From contig NZ_VSZS01000067.1 of NCBI RefSeq assembly GCF_008180155.1, forward strand, positions 310,001 through 374,000: DNA of 64,000 nucleotides. The letters run 5' to 3'. This document shows positions 18,784 through 28,120 of this stretch, piece by piece. The notes below the pieces were generated by a model. It worked only from the letters and a program-made list of their open reading frames with translations, was not told where the DNA came from and ran no database searches. The stretch comes from Neoaquamicrobium microcysteis. GTDB taxonomy: Bacteria; Pseudomonadota; Alphaproteobacteria; Rhizobiales; Rhizobiaceae. The first letter of the stretch is position 1; the number at the start of each line of letters is the position of its first letter. Made by a program: the position numbers and the translations under genes.

Positions 18784-19843
18784 CGGGAAGCACCACGGCG
18801 TGGCGTGTGTCGAAGCCGAATGTCGCGCTGCCGCCGATGGCGGGCGCTCCCCCAAGGTCGGTGCTGGAGATGGAGGCTACCATCGCGCTGCCGTCGGCTA
18901 GCCGCCCGTGCGCCAGCGCAAACGCGCCCTCGAAATCGATGCGCTCCACCGTCGCGCTCAGCGTATTGTCGCCCTTGCCGCCCGGCACCAGAGCCTCCGG
19001 GCGCACATAGAGCCTCACCGCCTGCCCCGCGGCAACGCCCGGCCCCGCACGCCCGCGCATCGTGCCCAGCCCGGTCTCCACCGTCGCGATACCCGCCTCG
19101 ACCGCGGTTGCCTTGCCCGCAACGACGTTGGTTTCGCCCACGAAGGTCGCGACGAACGGGGTTGCCGGGTTGTCATAAAGCTCGCGCGGCGCGCCGACCT
19201 GTTGCAGCACGCCAGCGCTCATCACCGCGATCCGATCCGACATCGCCAGCGCCTCGGACTGGTCGTGCGTGATGTAGATGAAGGTCACGCCGGTGCGCTT
19301 TTGCAGCGCGCGCAGCTCGGCGCGCATATGCTGGCGCAGCTTGAGGTCCAGAGCCGAAAGCGGCTCGTCCAGCAGAAGCACCTGCGGCTCGACAGCCAAT
19401 GCGCGCGCGATCGCCACGCGCTGCCGCTGGCCGCCCGACAGCTCGCCCGGCATCCGGTCGCCATAGCCTTCCAGCGCGATCAGCTTGAGAAGTTCGTCGG
19501 CTTTACTGCGGCGTTCAGCCTTGGATGCGCCCCGCGCCTCCAGCCCGAATGCGATGTTCTCCCACACCGGCATCAGCGGAAACAGCGCCAGCGACTGGAA
19601 GATCATCGCGGTCGGCCTCTGGTTGGGCCCCAGCCCCGCCATGTCCTTGCCGCCGATGGTGATGCGGCCCTCGGTGGGCTGGAGGAACCCCGCGATCATC
19701 CGCAGGATGGTGGTCTTCCCGCAGCCCGACGGGCCGAGGATCGAGAAGAACTCGCCGCCTTCCACGTTGAACGAGACATCGCCCACGGCGCGTGTCGCGC
19801 CGAAGGTCATGCCGACCTTATGCAGTTCTACGGAATGCGACAT
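18776..19843 (-). CDS. Polyamine-type ABC transporter ATPase (PotA-like)
   Basis: 355 residues: Walker A GPSGCGKTT near 40, Q-loop, signature LSGGQRQRVAIARAL near 140, Walker B VLLLDEPLSALD and H-loop THDQSEAL, then a TOBE domain in the last 110 residues. This is the PotA/CysA/UgpC branch. It energises import through the two downstream permeases and overlaps the first by 8 bases. A GC-rich hairpin (19861-19891) separates it from the binding-protein gene. Confidence 0.94.
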   Translation of the reverse strand: MSHSVELHKVGMTFGATRAVGDVSFNVEGGEFFSILGPSGCGKTTILRMIAGFLQPTEGRITIGGKDMAGLGPNQRPTAMIFQSLALFPLMPVWENIAFGLEARGASKAERRSKADELLKLIALEGYGDRMPGELSGGQRQRVAIARALAVEPQVLLLDEPLSALDLKLRQHMRAELRALQKRTGVTFIYITHDQSEALAMSDRIAVMSAGVLQQVGAPRELYDNPATPFVATFVGETNVVAGKATAVEAGIATVETGLGTMRGRAGPGVAAGQAVRLYVRPEALVPGGKGDNTLSATVERIDFEGAFALAHGRLADGSAMVASISSTDLGGAPAIGGSATFGFDTRHAVVLPDG

Positions 19844-19860
19844 GCGTCCCCTTGAGCGGT

Positions 19861-19891
19861 GGGAGGAAGGGCGGCAGAAGCCGCCCCTCCC
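19861..19891 (-). terminator. Intercistronic hairpin between binding protein and ATPase genes
   Basis: GGGCGGC and GCCGCCC arms (19869-19875, 19880-19886) with an AGAA loop, extended by GGGAG/CTCCC after a small bulge. There is no T-run on the minus strand, so it is better read as an RNA-stabilising or attenuating element that keeps binding-protein mRNA in excess than as a full terminator. Confidence 0.5.
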
Positions 19892-19900
19892 GATATTTCA

Positions 19901-21025
19901 TCAGGCCGAGAGGAAACGGTCCTGATATTCGTTGCGCTTGGTCACGTACCAGCTTTCCTGGATCGGCCACCACCACAGCTTGTCCAGCGCGTCGCCCGGA
20001 TAGGCGGCTGCGAAGAACGCCTTGGCGTCGTCGGAAAGCAGGTCGGCCGCGCCCACCGCCGTCGAGTTGATCGACGTGGCGTTGGAGTACATGGCGCCGG
20101 CTTCCGGCGTCAGGAACCAGTTGATGAAGGCGTAGGCCTGGTCGAGGTTGGCAGCGCCAGCCGGGATAGACACGCCTTCCATCCACGCCAGCGCGCCTTC
20201 CTTCGGCGCGATGAAGCCGACCGGCAAGCCTTCCTTGCCAAGCGCGGCGGCCGTGGAATCCCACGTCTGGCCGACGGCTGCTCCGTTGACGCGGAAAGCG
20301 CCCTGCGCCTCGTTCTCGTTGTTCCAGAACTGGACGATGTTGCCCTTGCGTGCGATGGCTTCCGCGACGATCACGTCGAAGATTTCCACCTGCGCCTCGG
20401 GCGTTTCGAAGGCTTCGAGCAGCGGGCGCGGCAGCTTGCCTTCCGCTTCCAGCCACAGGCCGAGGCCGACGAGGCTGGAGTGGGCGCGCACGGTCGCCTT
20501 GCCGGCCATGTCTTCCTTCCAGATGTCGCCGTAGGAAGCGGTGCCGTATTCCAGCGGCGCCTGTTCCTTGTCGAAGGCCAGCGCCTCGGTGCCCCAGTCG
20601 GTCGGCACCTGGTAGCGCTTGCCATCCACCACCGCGCCGAACTTGGCAGAGTTTTCCCACGCGCTCGGCAGGCAGCGCGCGACCTCGACCTTGGCCTCGT
20701 CGATCTCCTGCACCAGCCCGAACTCCACATAGTTCGGCACGCGGTCCACGCTCGGCCAGATGATGTCGAAGCCGCCGCCATTGTTGGCGCGCAGCTGGTT
20801 CAGCAGTTCGTCGTTCGTGCCGTAGGGCGTGTAGTTCGGCTTGATGCCCGTCGCCTGCTCGAACGCGGCGAGGATCTCGTCGTTGATGTAGCCGGCCCAG
20901 GCGAAGATGTTGACCGAGCCGGACGAGCCCTGCGCGTAGGTCTTCGAGATGAAGGGGGTTGCCAGCGAAAGGCCCGCGACACTTGCCGCGCCCTTCAGCA
21001 GTGTGCGCCGTTTGAACGTTGCCAT
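19901..21025 (-). CDS. Polyamine-type periplasmic binding protein (PotD/PotF-like)
   Basis: 374 residues. The N-terminus KRRTLLKGAASVAG resembles a twin-arginine signal with cleavage after TYAQ (about 32). The mature start VNIFAWAGYINDEILAAFEQ is typical of PotD/PotF/SpuD. Trp and acidic residues that line polyamine pockets occur (FAWAGY, QTWDST, WWWPIQESWY), but ligand type cannot be fixed; gamma-glutamyl or aromatic amines are alternatives. It is the first gene of the operon and is expressed from the 134-base region before it. Confidence 0.92.
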   Translation of the reverse strand: MATFKRRTLLKGAASVAGLSLATPFISKTYAQGSSGSVNIFAWAGYINDEILAAFEQATGIKPNYTPYGTNDELLNQLRANNGGGFDIIWPSVDRVPNYVEFGLVQEIDEAKVEVARCLPSAWENSAKFGAVVDGKRYQVPTDWGTEALAFDKEQAPLEYGTASYGDIWKEDMAGKATVRAHSSLVGLGLWLEAEGKLPRPLLEAFETPEAQVEIFDVIVAEAIARKGNIVQFWNNENEAQGAFRVNGAAVGQTWDSTAAALGKEGLPVGFIAPKEGALAWMEGVSIPAGAANLDQAYAFINWFLTPEAGAMYSNATSINSTAVGAADLLSDDAKAFFAAAYPGDALDKLWWWPIQESWYVTKRNEYQDRFLSA

Positions 21026-21159
21026 GAAAGTTCTCCCTGTCTGGTTGCGAATTGCCCGCGTTTATTTTCGCTATGATACATTTGGATGACAGTCCTGCAA
21101 TCGTCTCGATGCCGCAGCGAAAGGTCTTCCCGGTAAATTCATGCGGAGCGGCAAGCCGG

Positions 21160-22584
21160 CTAAAGAGGTATGTCGGCCGCACGCCGCAAATCCACCGCGT
21201 CGCGCAGCACTTCCAGATGCGTCCGACCGCGCACGCCGTCCGCGCGCACCTCGTAGCCGGTGGCCTCGCCGTCCCAGTAGCGCGTGTGGGTGAACAGCCT
21301 CCCCCAGCGCCGGCTTTCCATCTCCACCCTCACCTCCTCCACCCCGCCGCCGAAATTGTCGGCCATCGCGCCCGAGATCGGGTCGCCGGTCGTCAGCAGG
21401 TTGCCGAGATCGTATATATTGGTCCAGCGCGTTGCGGCAAAGACCGCGCCATGATGCACGGCGCGCACGCGCGGCTTCTCGTAGTAGAGCAGCCGGGGGA
21501 TCGCGGCCGAATCCGACAGCGGCGGGCAGATGCCGAACAGCCGCTCGCCAATCCCCTTGCGAAATTGCGCCTCGTTGAACGTCACCAGAAACTCGGCGTG
21601 GGTAAGCGGGCTCCCGATCGTGACGAAGTCGCTGATCTTCCACGGCATCTGGCCAACGCCCCGCAACTGGCTGTGAAGCTGCCACTGTGCATGGCGAAAC
21701 TCCGCCCGGCGGGCGGCATCCAGCCTGGTGGGCGCAATACCGGTCAGCGCAGCGAACGGCTCGACCGCGCGCACCGCGTTCGTCACCGCGCGATCGCGGG
21801 GCCATTCCAGCCCGCGTGGACGCCGCTCGACCCACAATATGTGAAGCAGGTCGTAGACGATGATCGAGCCAAGGCTGTGCGACACCAGCACGATCCGGTC
21901 GTACCGGTCGTCGTCCGACAGTGCCCGCAGCAGCGCCAGCCCGCGCTCGCGCACCTTCGCCCGGTTCTCCACCGTGGCCGGCGTTGCCTGCACATAGGCC
22001 GCCACGTCGCCGAACCACGGCAGCACGAAATGATCCAGCGCCCACAGCACGCCCGAGGCGACCACGAAGATCGCCAGCCCCGCCACCGGCCCCACCCAGT
22101 CGAGCCACATCGACAGGGCCAGCAGCACCATGCTCGCCGCGACCACCAGCACGAACACCCACGTCGCCCAGTACAGCCGCCGCGCGTCCGCGGGAATGTC
22201 CTCGCGCCGCCGCAGCAGCAGTTCCTTGATCCAGGCGAACAGCCGCCCCCGCGTCGTGCCCTGCACCAGATCGGCCCAGTAGAGCTCGTAGAAATCGGTG
22301 CGCCGTCCGTTCAAATCGTAGGGCGTCGTGATGCGGCGAAGCTCGTGCGAGCCTGTATGCCGATCTGGCGTGATCCAGCTTTTGTTGGGTTGCCCTCCGG
22401 CTCCGCCGTAGTTGGGCGTGATGTCGGGATCGCTGGACCACACCGCATCCACGAAGGCGCGGATGGTCGACATGGGCCGCTGCTCGCCCATGCCGTGGAT
22501 GACCACGACCGCCTGCATCGGCTTTCGCTCGACCACCTCTTCCGCGCTGTCGTCCTGCGGCTCGTCGTCATCAGCGCCAGACAT
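21160..22584 (-). CDS. Membrane-associated alpha/beta-hydrolase-like protein of unknown function
   Basis: 474 residues from ATG 22584, chosen because GAGGAGGA stands 5 bases upstream; an earlier in-frame ATG at 22683 would run through the pntB terminator. After an acidic N-terminus comes VVVIHGMGEQRPM (about 37-49, oxyanion-type loop), then two adjacent transmembrane helices (about 130-180) and a nucleophile elbow VSHSLGS near 240. Hydrophilic, charged C-terminal half. Similar proteins in rhizobia are unnamed. It could be a lipase or thioesterase at the inner membrane. Monocistronic. Confidence 0.75.
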   Translation of the reverse strand: MSGADDDEPQDDSAEEVVERKPMQAVVVIHGMGEQRPMSTIRAFVDAVWSSDPDITPNYGGAGGQPNKSWITPDRHTGSHELRRITTPYDLNGRRTDFYELYWADLVQGTTRGRLFAWIKELLLRRREDIPADARRLYWATWVFVLVVAASMVLLALSMWLDWVGPVAGLAIFVVASGVLWALDHFVLPWFGDVAAYVQATPATVENRAKVRERGLALLRALSDDDRYDRIVLVSHSLGSIIVYDLLHILWVERRPRGLEWPRDRAVTNAVRAVEPFAALTGIAPTRLDAARRAEFRHAQWQLHSQLRGVGQMPWKISDFVTIGSPLTHAEFLVTFNEAQFRKGIGERLFGICPPLSDSAAIPRLLYYEKPRVRAVHHGAVFAATRWTNIYDLGNLLTTGDPISGAMADNFGGGVEEVRVEMESRRWGRLFTHTRYWDGEATGYEVRADGVRGRTHLEVLRDAVDLRRAADIPL

Positions 22585-22655
22585 CGCTTCCTCCTCGAAG
22601 TCCTGTCCGTCCCGGGCCATCATAACACGGGATGGAAAAGGCGGGCGCAAATGAA

Positions 22656-22680
22656 ATGGCCCGGCAGGAGACCGGGCCAT
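22656..22680 (-). terminator. Terminator of the pnt operon
   Basis: A perfect 9-base stem, ATGGCCCGG with CCGGGCCAT and a 7-base loop, lies 26 bases beyond the pntB stop on the minus strand and is followed by TTTCATTT. Confidence 0.7.
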
Positions 22681-22705
22681 CACACGTGTCGGCAGTTGCC
22701 TGCGA

Positions 22706-24103
22706 TCAGTGATCCATCGCCTTGACGATTTCCTCGGTCATCTTCTTGGCATCGCCCAGCAGCATCATCGTGCCGTCCTTGTAAAACAGCGTGTTGTCGA
22801 TGCCGGCATAGCCCGAGCCGAGCGAGCGCTTGACGAACAGGCAGGTGCGCGCCTTGTCCACGTCGAGGATCGGCATGCCGTAGATCGGCGACGACTTGTC
22901 GTCGCGCGCCGATGGGTTGGTCACGTCGTTCGCGCCGATCACGTAGGCAACGTCCGCCTGCGCGAACTCGGAGTTGATGTCCTCCAGCTCGAACACCTCG
23001 TCATACGGCACGTTGGCCTCCGCCAGCAGCACGTTCATGTGGCCGGGCATGCGGCCCGCGACGGGGTGGATCGCGTACTTCACCTCCACGCCGGCGGCCT
23101 TCAGCTTGTCGGCCATCTCGCGCACGGCGTGCTGCGCCTGTGCCACCGCCATGCCGTAGCCCGGCACGATGATGACCTTCTGCGCGTTCATCATCAGGTA
23201 TGCCGCATCGTCGGCCGAGCCCTGCTTGACCGTGCGCTCGATGCCGTCGTCGGCCACGGCCGCCGTCTCGCCGCCGAAGCCGCCGAGAATGACCGAGATG
23301 AACGAGCGGTTCATGCCTTTGCACATGATGTAGCTGAGGATCGCGCCCGACGAGCCCACCAGCGCGCCGGTGATGATCAGCGCCAGATTGCCCAGCGTGA
23401 AGCCCAGTGCCGCCGCGGCCCAGCCCGAATAGGAGTTGAGCATGGAGACGACCACCGGCATGTCCGCGCCGCCGATGGGGATGATGAGCAGCACGCCCAG
23501 CAGCAGCGACAGGATGACGATCAGCCAGAAGATCGTCGTCGACTGCGTCGTCACCATCATGATGACCAGCACCACCAGCGCGACGGCGATGCCGGCATTG
23601 ATGACATGGCGCATCGGTAGCATGATCGGCTTGCCCGACATGCGGCCATCGAGCTTCAGGAACGCGATGATCGAGCCGGTGAAGGTCACAGCGCCGATCG
23701 CCACGCCCAGGCTCATCTCGATGATCGCCTGCGTGTGGATCGCGCCCACGATCCCGATGCCGAAGCTTTCCGGCGCATAGACGGCGGCAGCCGCCACCAG
23801 CACCGCGGCCAGGCCGACGAGGCTGTGGAAGGCTGCGACCAGTTGCGGCATCGAGGTCATGGCGATGCGGCGCGCGATGAACGCGCCTGCCCCGCCGCCG
23901 ATGGCGAGGCCGGCCAGGATCAACACGAAACCGGATGGCGACGGGATCGCCAGCGCCAGCGTGGTCAGCACGGCGATCGTCATGCCGATCATGCCATAGA
24001 CATTGCCCTGCCGGCTGGTCGTGGGGTGCGACAGGCCCCGCAGCGCCATGATGAACAGCACGCCGGAGACGAGGTAGAGGAAGGAGGCGACGTTCTCGCT
24101 CAT
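22706..24103 (-). CDS. pntB: NAD(P) transhydrogenase beta subunit
   Basis: 465 residues, the full family length. The N-terminal half has eight or nine hydrophobic helices (domain II). The soluble domain III begins near 290 and contains the NADP-binding VPGYGMAVAQAQHAVREMAD and GRMPGHMNVLLAEANVPYD motifs. Pnt couples hydride transfer from NADH to NADP+ with proton inflow and supplies NADPH. It is the last gene of the split pntAA-pntAB-pntB operon; an 10-base gap separates it from pntAB. Confidence 0.96.
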   Translation of the reverse strand: MSENVASFLYLVSGVLFIMALRGLSHPTTSRQGNVYGMIGMTIAVLTTLALAIPSPSGFVLILAGLAIGGGAGAFIARRIAMTSMPQLVAAFHSLVGLAAVLVAAAAVYAPESFGIGIVGAIHTQAIIEMSLGVAIGAVTFTGSIIAFLKLDGRMSGKPIMLPMRHVINAGIAVALVVLVIMMVTTQSTTIFWLIVILSLLLGVLLIIPIGGADMPVVVSMLNSYSGWAAAALGFTLGNLALIITGALVGSSGAILSYIMCKGMNRSFISVILGGFGGETAAVADDGIERTVKQGSADDAAYLMMNAQKVIIVPGYGMAVAQAQHAVREMADKLKAAGVEVKYAIHPVAGRMPGHMNVLLAEANVPYDEVFELEDINSEFAQADVAYVIGANDVTNPSARDDKSSPIYGMPILDVDKARTCLFVKRSLGSGYAGIDNTLFYKDGTMMLLGDAKKMTEEIVKAMDH

Positions 24104-24113
24104 GGCTGTCGCC

Positions 24114-24539
24114 TCACTTTTCTTTTTTCTTGTACATCGCCAGCATGCGCTGGGTTACAAGGAAGCCGCCGAAGATGTTTACCGATGCGAGGATCACGGC
24201 GATGAAGCCGAAGCCCATGGCCGCGCCCGACACCGAGATGCCGACGGCCAGCAGCGCGCCCACGATGATGACCGAAGAAATCGCGTTGGTCACCGCCATC
24301 AGCGGCGTGTGCAGAGCCGGCGTCACCGACCAGACCACGTAGTAGCCGACGAAGATCGCCAGGACGAAGATGGCGAAGCGGAAGACGAACGGATCGATGC
24401 CCGAGGCAGCGCCCGCTCCGGCGGCAAGCGCCTCGGCGGCCTGCGCGGCCCTCTCGTCCTGAAACGCCAGGCGAACGGCGGCGGCAGCTTGCTCCAGCTG
24501 TTCGATGGCGCGTTCCAGCGTCGTGCTTTCTTCCATCAC
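24114..24539 (-). CDS. pntAB: NAD(P) transhydrogenase alpha subunit 2 (membrane part)
   Basis: 141 residues. A long amphipathic N-terminal helix rich in Ala, Glu and Gln precedes four transmembrane helices, including the [27 protein letters not shown] block conserved in domain II. In this split arrangement it corresponds to the C-terminal part of E. coli PntA. The start overlaps the pntAA stop by 4 bases. Confidence 0.93.
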   Translation of the reverse strand: MMEESTTLERAIEQLEQAAAAVRLAFQDERAAQAAEALAAGAGAASGIDPFVFRFAIFVLAIFVGYYVVWSVTPALHTPLMAVTNAISSVIIVGALLAVGISVSGAAMGFGFIAVILASVNIFGGFLVTQRMLAMYKKKEK

Positions 24540-25789
24540 GCACCTCCCTTGGGTTTTGATGCGGCGGGTTTCTTCGCGGCCGGCTTCTTCGGCGCAGCGG
24601 GCTTTTTGGCCGATGCGGGCTTTGCCGTTGCGGTGGGTTCAGCCGCGACAGTCGCAGCGCCGGCGAAGTTCGCGTGCACCACCTTGCCGCCATGCGTCAG
24701 CAGCGTGGCCTTCACCAACTCGTCGTCGTGGTTGACGACGACGGCCTTCTTTTCCTTGTCCACCATCGTCTCGAGGAAGGTGTAGAGATTCTTGGCATAG
24801 AGCAGCGAGGAAGACGCCGCCACGCGGCCCGGCACGTTCAGGTGGCCGACGATCTTCACGCCGTTCTCGAGTGTGATCACCGCTCCCGCAACCGAGCCCT
24901 CGACATTGCCGCCGCGCTCCACCGCCAGATCGACGATCACCGAGCCGGCCTTCATCGAAGCCACCATCGCCGCCGAAACCAGCTTCGGCGCGGGACGGCC
25001 CGGTATCAGCGCCGTGGTAATCACGATGTCCTGCTTGGCGATGTGTTCGGCCGTCAGGGCCGCCTGCTTCGCCTGATACTCCTTGGACATTTCCTTGGCG
25101 TAGCCGCCGGCCGTTTCGGCAGCCTTGAACTCCTCGTCCTCGACCGCGAGGAACTTCGCGCCCAGCGACGCGACCTGTTCCTTTGCGGCGGGGCGCACGT
25201 CCGTCGCCGTCACCACGGCGCCCAGCCGGCGCGCGGTCGCGATCGCCTGCAGGCCGGCCACGCCGACGCCCATGATGAACACCTTGGCCGCAGGCACAGT
25301 GCCCGCCGCCGTCATCATCATCGGCAGCGCCCGGTCATATTCGGCGGCGGCGTCGATCACGGCCTGATAGCCGGCGAGGTTTGCCTGCGACGACAGGATG
25401 TCCATCGACTGCGCTCGCGTGATGCGCGGCATCAGCTCCATCGCGAATGCGGAAATGCCTGCTTTCGCCATTGCCGCCACGGCGGCGTCGTTGCCGTAGG
25501 GGTCCATGGCGGCCAGCACCACCGCGCCCGCCTTATAGCCTTTCAGCTCGACGTCGCTTGGCCGGCGAACCTTGAGAATGACATCTGCCTTGGCGGCATC
25601 GCCCGGCTTGCCGATCGTCGCGCCCGCGCCGGCAAAATCGGCATCGGTTATGCGCGAGGCCTCGCCCGCCCCCTTCTCCACCACAACGGCAAGGCCGAGG
25701 CCCGCAAGACGCTTCACCGTTTCCGGCGAGGCCGCGACCCTCGTTTCCGTTACGTCACTTTCTTTCGGCACGAATACCGTCTGTCCCAC
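24536..25789 (-). CDS. pntAA: NAD(P) transhydrogenase alpha subunit 1 (NAD-binding), with a histone-H1-like tail
   Basis: 417 residues from GTG 25789, which yields the family N-terminus [10 protein letters not shown] and has AAGGA 8 bases upstream; a TTG two codons earlier sits too close to that site. Domain I includes the NAD-binding [18 protein letters not shown] and the [12 protein letters not shown] loop. After residue 378 the protein continues with about 38 residues made almost only of Ala, Lys and Pro (repeats such as [16 protein letters not shown]), resembling eukaryotic H1 tails; E. coli PntA lacks this, so it is probably a linker or surface tail. Confidence 0.95.
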   Translation of the reverse strand: MGQTVFVPKESDVTETRVAASPETVKRLAGLGLAVVVEKGAGEASRITDADFAGAGATIGKPGDAAKADVILKVRRPSDVELKGYKAGAVVLAAMDPYGNDAAVAAMAKAGISAFAMELMPRITRAQSMDILSSQANLAGYQAVIDAAAEYDRALPMMMTAAGTVPAAKVFIMGVGVAGLQAIATARRLGAVVTATDVRPAAKEQVASLGAKFLAVEDEEFKAAETAGGYAKEMSKEYQAKQAALTAEHIAKQDIVITTALIPGRPAPKLVSAAMVASMKAGSVIVDLAVERGGNVEGSVAGAVITLENGVKIVGHLNVPGRVAASSSLLYAKNLYTFLETMVDKEKKAVVVNHDDELVKATLLTHGGKVVHANFAGAATVAAEPTATAKPASAKKPAAPKKPAAKKPAASKPKGGA

Positions 25790-25880
25790 CGGCAAAATCC
25801 TTTCGGTTGGAACCTCACTCCCGACATGCAGGCAGCCCGCATCGCGGGCCGCCGAAGCTTACTCGACGCTGCCCCGAAGG

Positions 25881-26108
25881 CTAGCGGAGAAGATACCCGC
25901 CAAGCGCGGTTATCAGAACGAAAAGGATGGTGGCGGAGAAGAAACCGGCCGACGTGAAGAAGCCGAACGCCATCGCGATCAGCAGCGCGACGGTAACGAT
26001 CGTGCCGTATTTCAGCACGCCGAGGAACAGCGAGTAGGTCTGCTCGTGTTCGGCGTAGTCCATTTCGGCGCCCAGTTCGACCGGACCGGTCGGTGTGTTG
26101 TCTGCCAT
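25881..26108 (-). CDS. aa3-type cytochrome c oxidase subunit IV
   Basis: 75 residues. The motif EMDYAEHEQTYSLFLGVLKYGTIV and a single following hydrophobic helix pair are the signature of the short bacterial aa3 subunit IV. In Paracoccus this subunit sits on the periphery of the oxidase. It is placed 91 bases upstream of pntAA in the same direction, an arrangement seen in many alphaproteobacteria, so both may share a promoter. A GCCCGC-ATC-GCGGGC hairpin (25835-25849) lies between them. Confidence 0.88.
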   Translation of the reverse strand: MADNTPTGPVELGAEMDYAEHEQTYSLFLGVLKYGTIVTVALLIAMAFGFFTSAGFFSATILFVLITALGGYLLR

Positions 26109-26195
26109 CGCGGGTATCCCCTCCGGAACTGCTCTGGTGCGCTGATAGCGAAATCGGCGCTCAAGGGCAATGGCAAGGATTGTCGCGGAAGAGGC

Positions 26196-27419
26196 TTACG
26201 CGGGCTCCACGCGCCGCCACGGGCGCGCGCCTGCAAGTGCCGCGCCGGCGACGCCCCACAACAGCACGCCCCCAAGCACGAACGTCGCCTGATACCCCCA
26301 TGCAACGACTACCGGCTGGCTCGCCACGGGCGACAGGAACTGGCCCAGAAAGATGCTCGACACCAGCAGGCCCGAAAGCCGACCCCGCAGCCGCGCCGGC
26401 GCAGAGGCCAGCAGCGTGGTGCTCAGATTGGGCATCACGAGGCCGAATCCCAGCCCCGCTACCGCCATTGCCGCGACCAGCAACGGAAAGCTCGGCGCGA
26501 TCCCCTGCAGCACGAAGCCAAGCCCCATCACCGCGAAGCCCAGCGCGAAAAGCGCCCATGGCGACATCGCGTGCCGCAACCGCCCGAACGCCAGCGAACC
26601 CGGCAGCACGCCCAGCGTCGATGCGCCGAAGGCCAGCGCGATCTTCAGCGGCGTGCCGTCATAACTCTCGGCGATCAGGAAGGGCGATTGGGTCGGAAGC
26701 GTCATGTAGAGAAGCGGGCACAACAGCGCCAGCGCATAGACCGCCGCGACCGCGCCCAGCCCCGCCTGCCCGCCATCGGCCGCCGGCGCATCGCCCGGCA
26801 TTGCGGCGTGCACCTTGCGCGGCACGAACACATAGAACGCGGCGACCAGCGGCGCGGCGGCCAGATAGATCAGGAAAGCCCCGCGCCATTCGATCTCGGC
26901 CAGCGCGCCTGCCGCCAATATCATCGAAAGGGCTATCAGCGAGTTGGCGCTGACCTGCCGGCTCATGATCGCGCCTCGCGCATGCGATGGAAACAGATCG
27001 CCGATCAGCGAGGTCAATCCCGCCATCAGGAATGCGACCGAGAGGCCCAGCCCCACCCGAGTCGCCAGCAGCATCTCCAGGCTGCTCACCACCGCCCCGG
27101 CCCCGCCGAAGACGACGAACCCGACAAGCGCGCCGAGCACGACGGGCCACCGCTCGACGCGATCGAGCACGAGGCCCGCAACGGGTGCTGCGAGCGCGAT
27201 CGCCAGCGCCGGCAGGGTCACGATCAGCCGCACCAGATAGTCGGCGCCCGGATTGCCGGCGAAATGCGCCTCGATGGCGGGCAGTGCAGGCGCGACCACG
27301 GCGGTGGCCATCACCACCAGCGAGCCGACGAGGACCAGCGTCGCCTGCGCCGCGCGGCCGGGTGCTTCCTGTACCGGCCCGGCATCCGCCAGAACCTCCA
27401 TCTTGATGATCGCGTTCAT
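26196..27419 (-). CDS. MFS efflux transporter under probable SoxR control
   Basis: 407 residues with 12 predicted helices; the segment LVLDRVERWPVVLGALVGF holds the loop 2-3 MFS motif. Similar to drug/quinolone exporters of the DHA1 type. It is divergent from soxR across 77 bases containing a sox-box-like dyad, which strongly suggests that SoxR activates it when redox-cycling compounds appear. Confidence 0.85.
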   Translation of the reverse strand: MNAIIKMEVLADAGPVQEAPGRAAQATLVLVGSLVVMATAVVAPALPAIEAHFAGNPGADYLVRLIVTLPALAIALAAPVAGLVLDRVERWPVVLGALVGFVVFGGAGAVVSSLEMLLATRVGLGLSVAFLMAGLTSLIGDLFPSHARGAIMSRQVSANSLIALSMILAAGALAEIEWRGAFLIYLAAAPLVAAFYVFVPRKVHAAMPGDAPAADGGQAGLGAVAAVYALALLCPLLYMTLPTQSPFLIAESYDGTPLKIALAFGASTLGVLPGSLAFGRLRHAMSPWALFALGFAVMGLGFVLQGIAPSFPLLVAAMAVAGLGFGLVMPNLSTTLLASAPARLRGRLSGLLVSSIFLGQFLSPVASQPVVVAWGYQATFVLGGVLLWGVAGAALAGARPWRRVEPA

Positions 27420-27462
27420 GCCGCCTCTCCGTGATTTGCAATGAGCCGGCCTCTTCGCTACA

Positions 27463-27482
27463 ACCTCAACATTAGTTCAGGT
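27463..27482. promoter_or_regulatory. sox box (SoxR operator) in the MFS/soxR divergent region
   Basis: ACCTCAA (27463-27469) and TTCAGGT (27476-27482) face each other across 6 bases, six of seven positions pairing, the layout of the known CCTCAA...TTGAGG SoxR site. On the minus strand TTGACC (27485-27480) would serve as the -35 of the MFS gene, so the operator lies inside its promoter as in other MerR-type targets. Confidence 0.75.
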
Positions 27483-27496
27483 CAACAGGAAAAATC

Positions 27497-27967
27497 ATGC
27501 AGGCCGAGAAACCGCAAAAGCCGTCTCGCCCGCTGACGCAGGATTTGAGCGTCGGCGAGGTCGCCGCCCGCAGCGGCGTCGCCGTCTCCGCCCTGCATTT
27601 CTACGAGCGCGAAGGGTTGATCCGCAGCTGGCGCAGCAGCGGCAATCAGCGCCGCTATGCCCGCGAGGTGCTGCGCCGCGTCGCGGTCATCAAGGTCGCG
27701 CAGCGCACCGGCATCCCGCTCGCCTCCATCAGGGATGCGCTGGCCGCGCTGCCCGATGAACGCACCCCGACCGCGCAGGACTGGCGAAACCTTTCCGAAG
27801 GCTGGCGCGCGGAGCTGGACGAGCGCATCCGCAAGCTCACGCAGCTTCGCGACAGCCTCACGGGCTGTATCGGCTGCGGCTGCCTTTCGGTGCGCGATTG
27901 TCCGCTGCGCAACCCCCGCGACGAGCTGGCCAGCGAAGGGCCGGGTGCCCGTTTGCTCGAACGGTAG
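27497..27967 (+). CDS. soxR: Redox-sensitive transcriptional activator SoxR
   Basis: 156 residues. The MerR-type helix-turn-helix ([24 protein letters not shown], residues 19-42, given here in outline) leads into a dimerisation helix, and the four [2Fe-2S] ligands Cys124, Cys127, Cys129 and Cys135 are in the order C-x2-C-x-C-x5-C required for SoxR. Outside enterics SoxR senses redox-active dyes and quinones rather than superoxide and switches on pumps; the divergent MFS gene is the likely target. Confidence 0.95.
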   Translation: MQAEKPQKPSRPLTQDLSVGEVAARSGVAVSALHFYEREGLIRSWRSSGNQRRYAREVLRRVAVIKVAQRTGIPLASIRDALAALPDERTPTAQDWRNLSEGWRAELDERIRKLTQLRDSLTGCIGCGCLSVRDCPLRNPRDELASEGPGARLLER

Positions 27968-28120
27968 GCATGTTTCCGTGTGCTTGATGCAACACCCGTC
28001 CTGCAACTTCGCATTGCACAAATTCACGGGGTAGAGCCGCCATCGACGAACTGTTACAGGGCGATAGATTTCGTTACCGAGTGACGTGCCGCCCAGTTCG
28101 TTCGCGCAAAGCACCCTGTC

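Noticed and set aside
25572-27434. 620-codon plus-strand frame opposite the MFS gene and COX IV
   Set aside because: Antisense shadow rich in Arg, Gln and His, without recognisable motifs.
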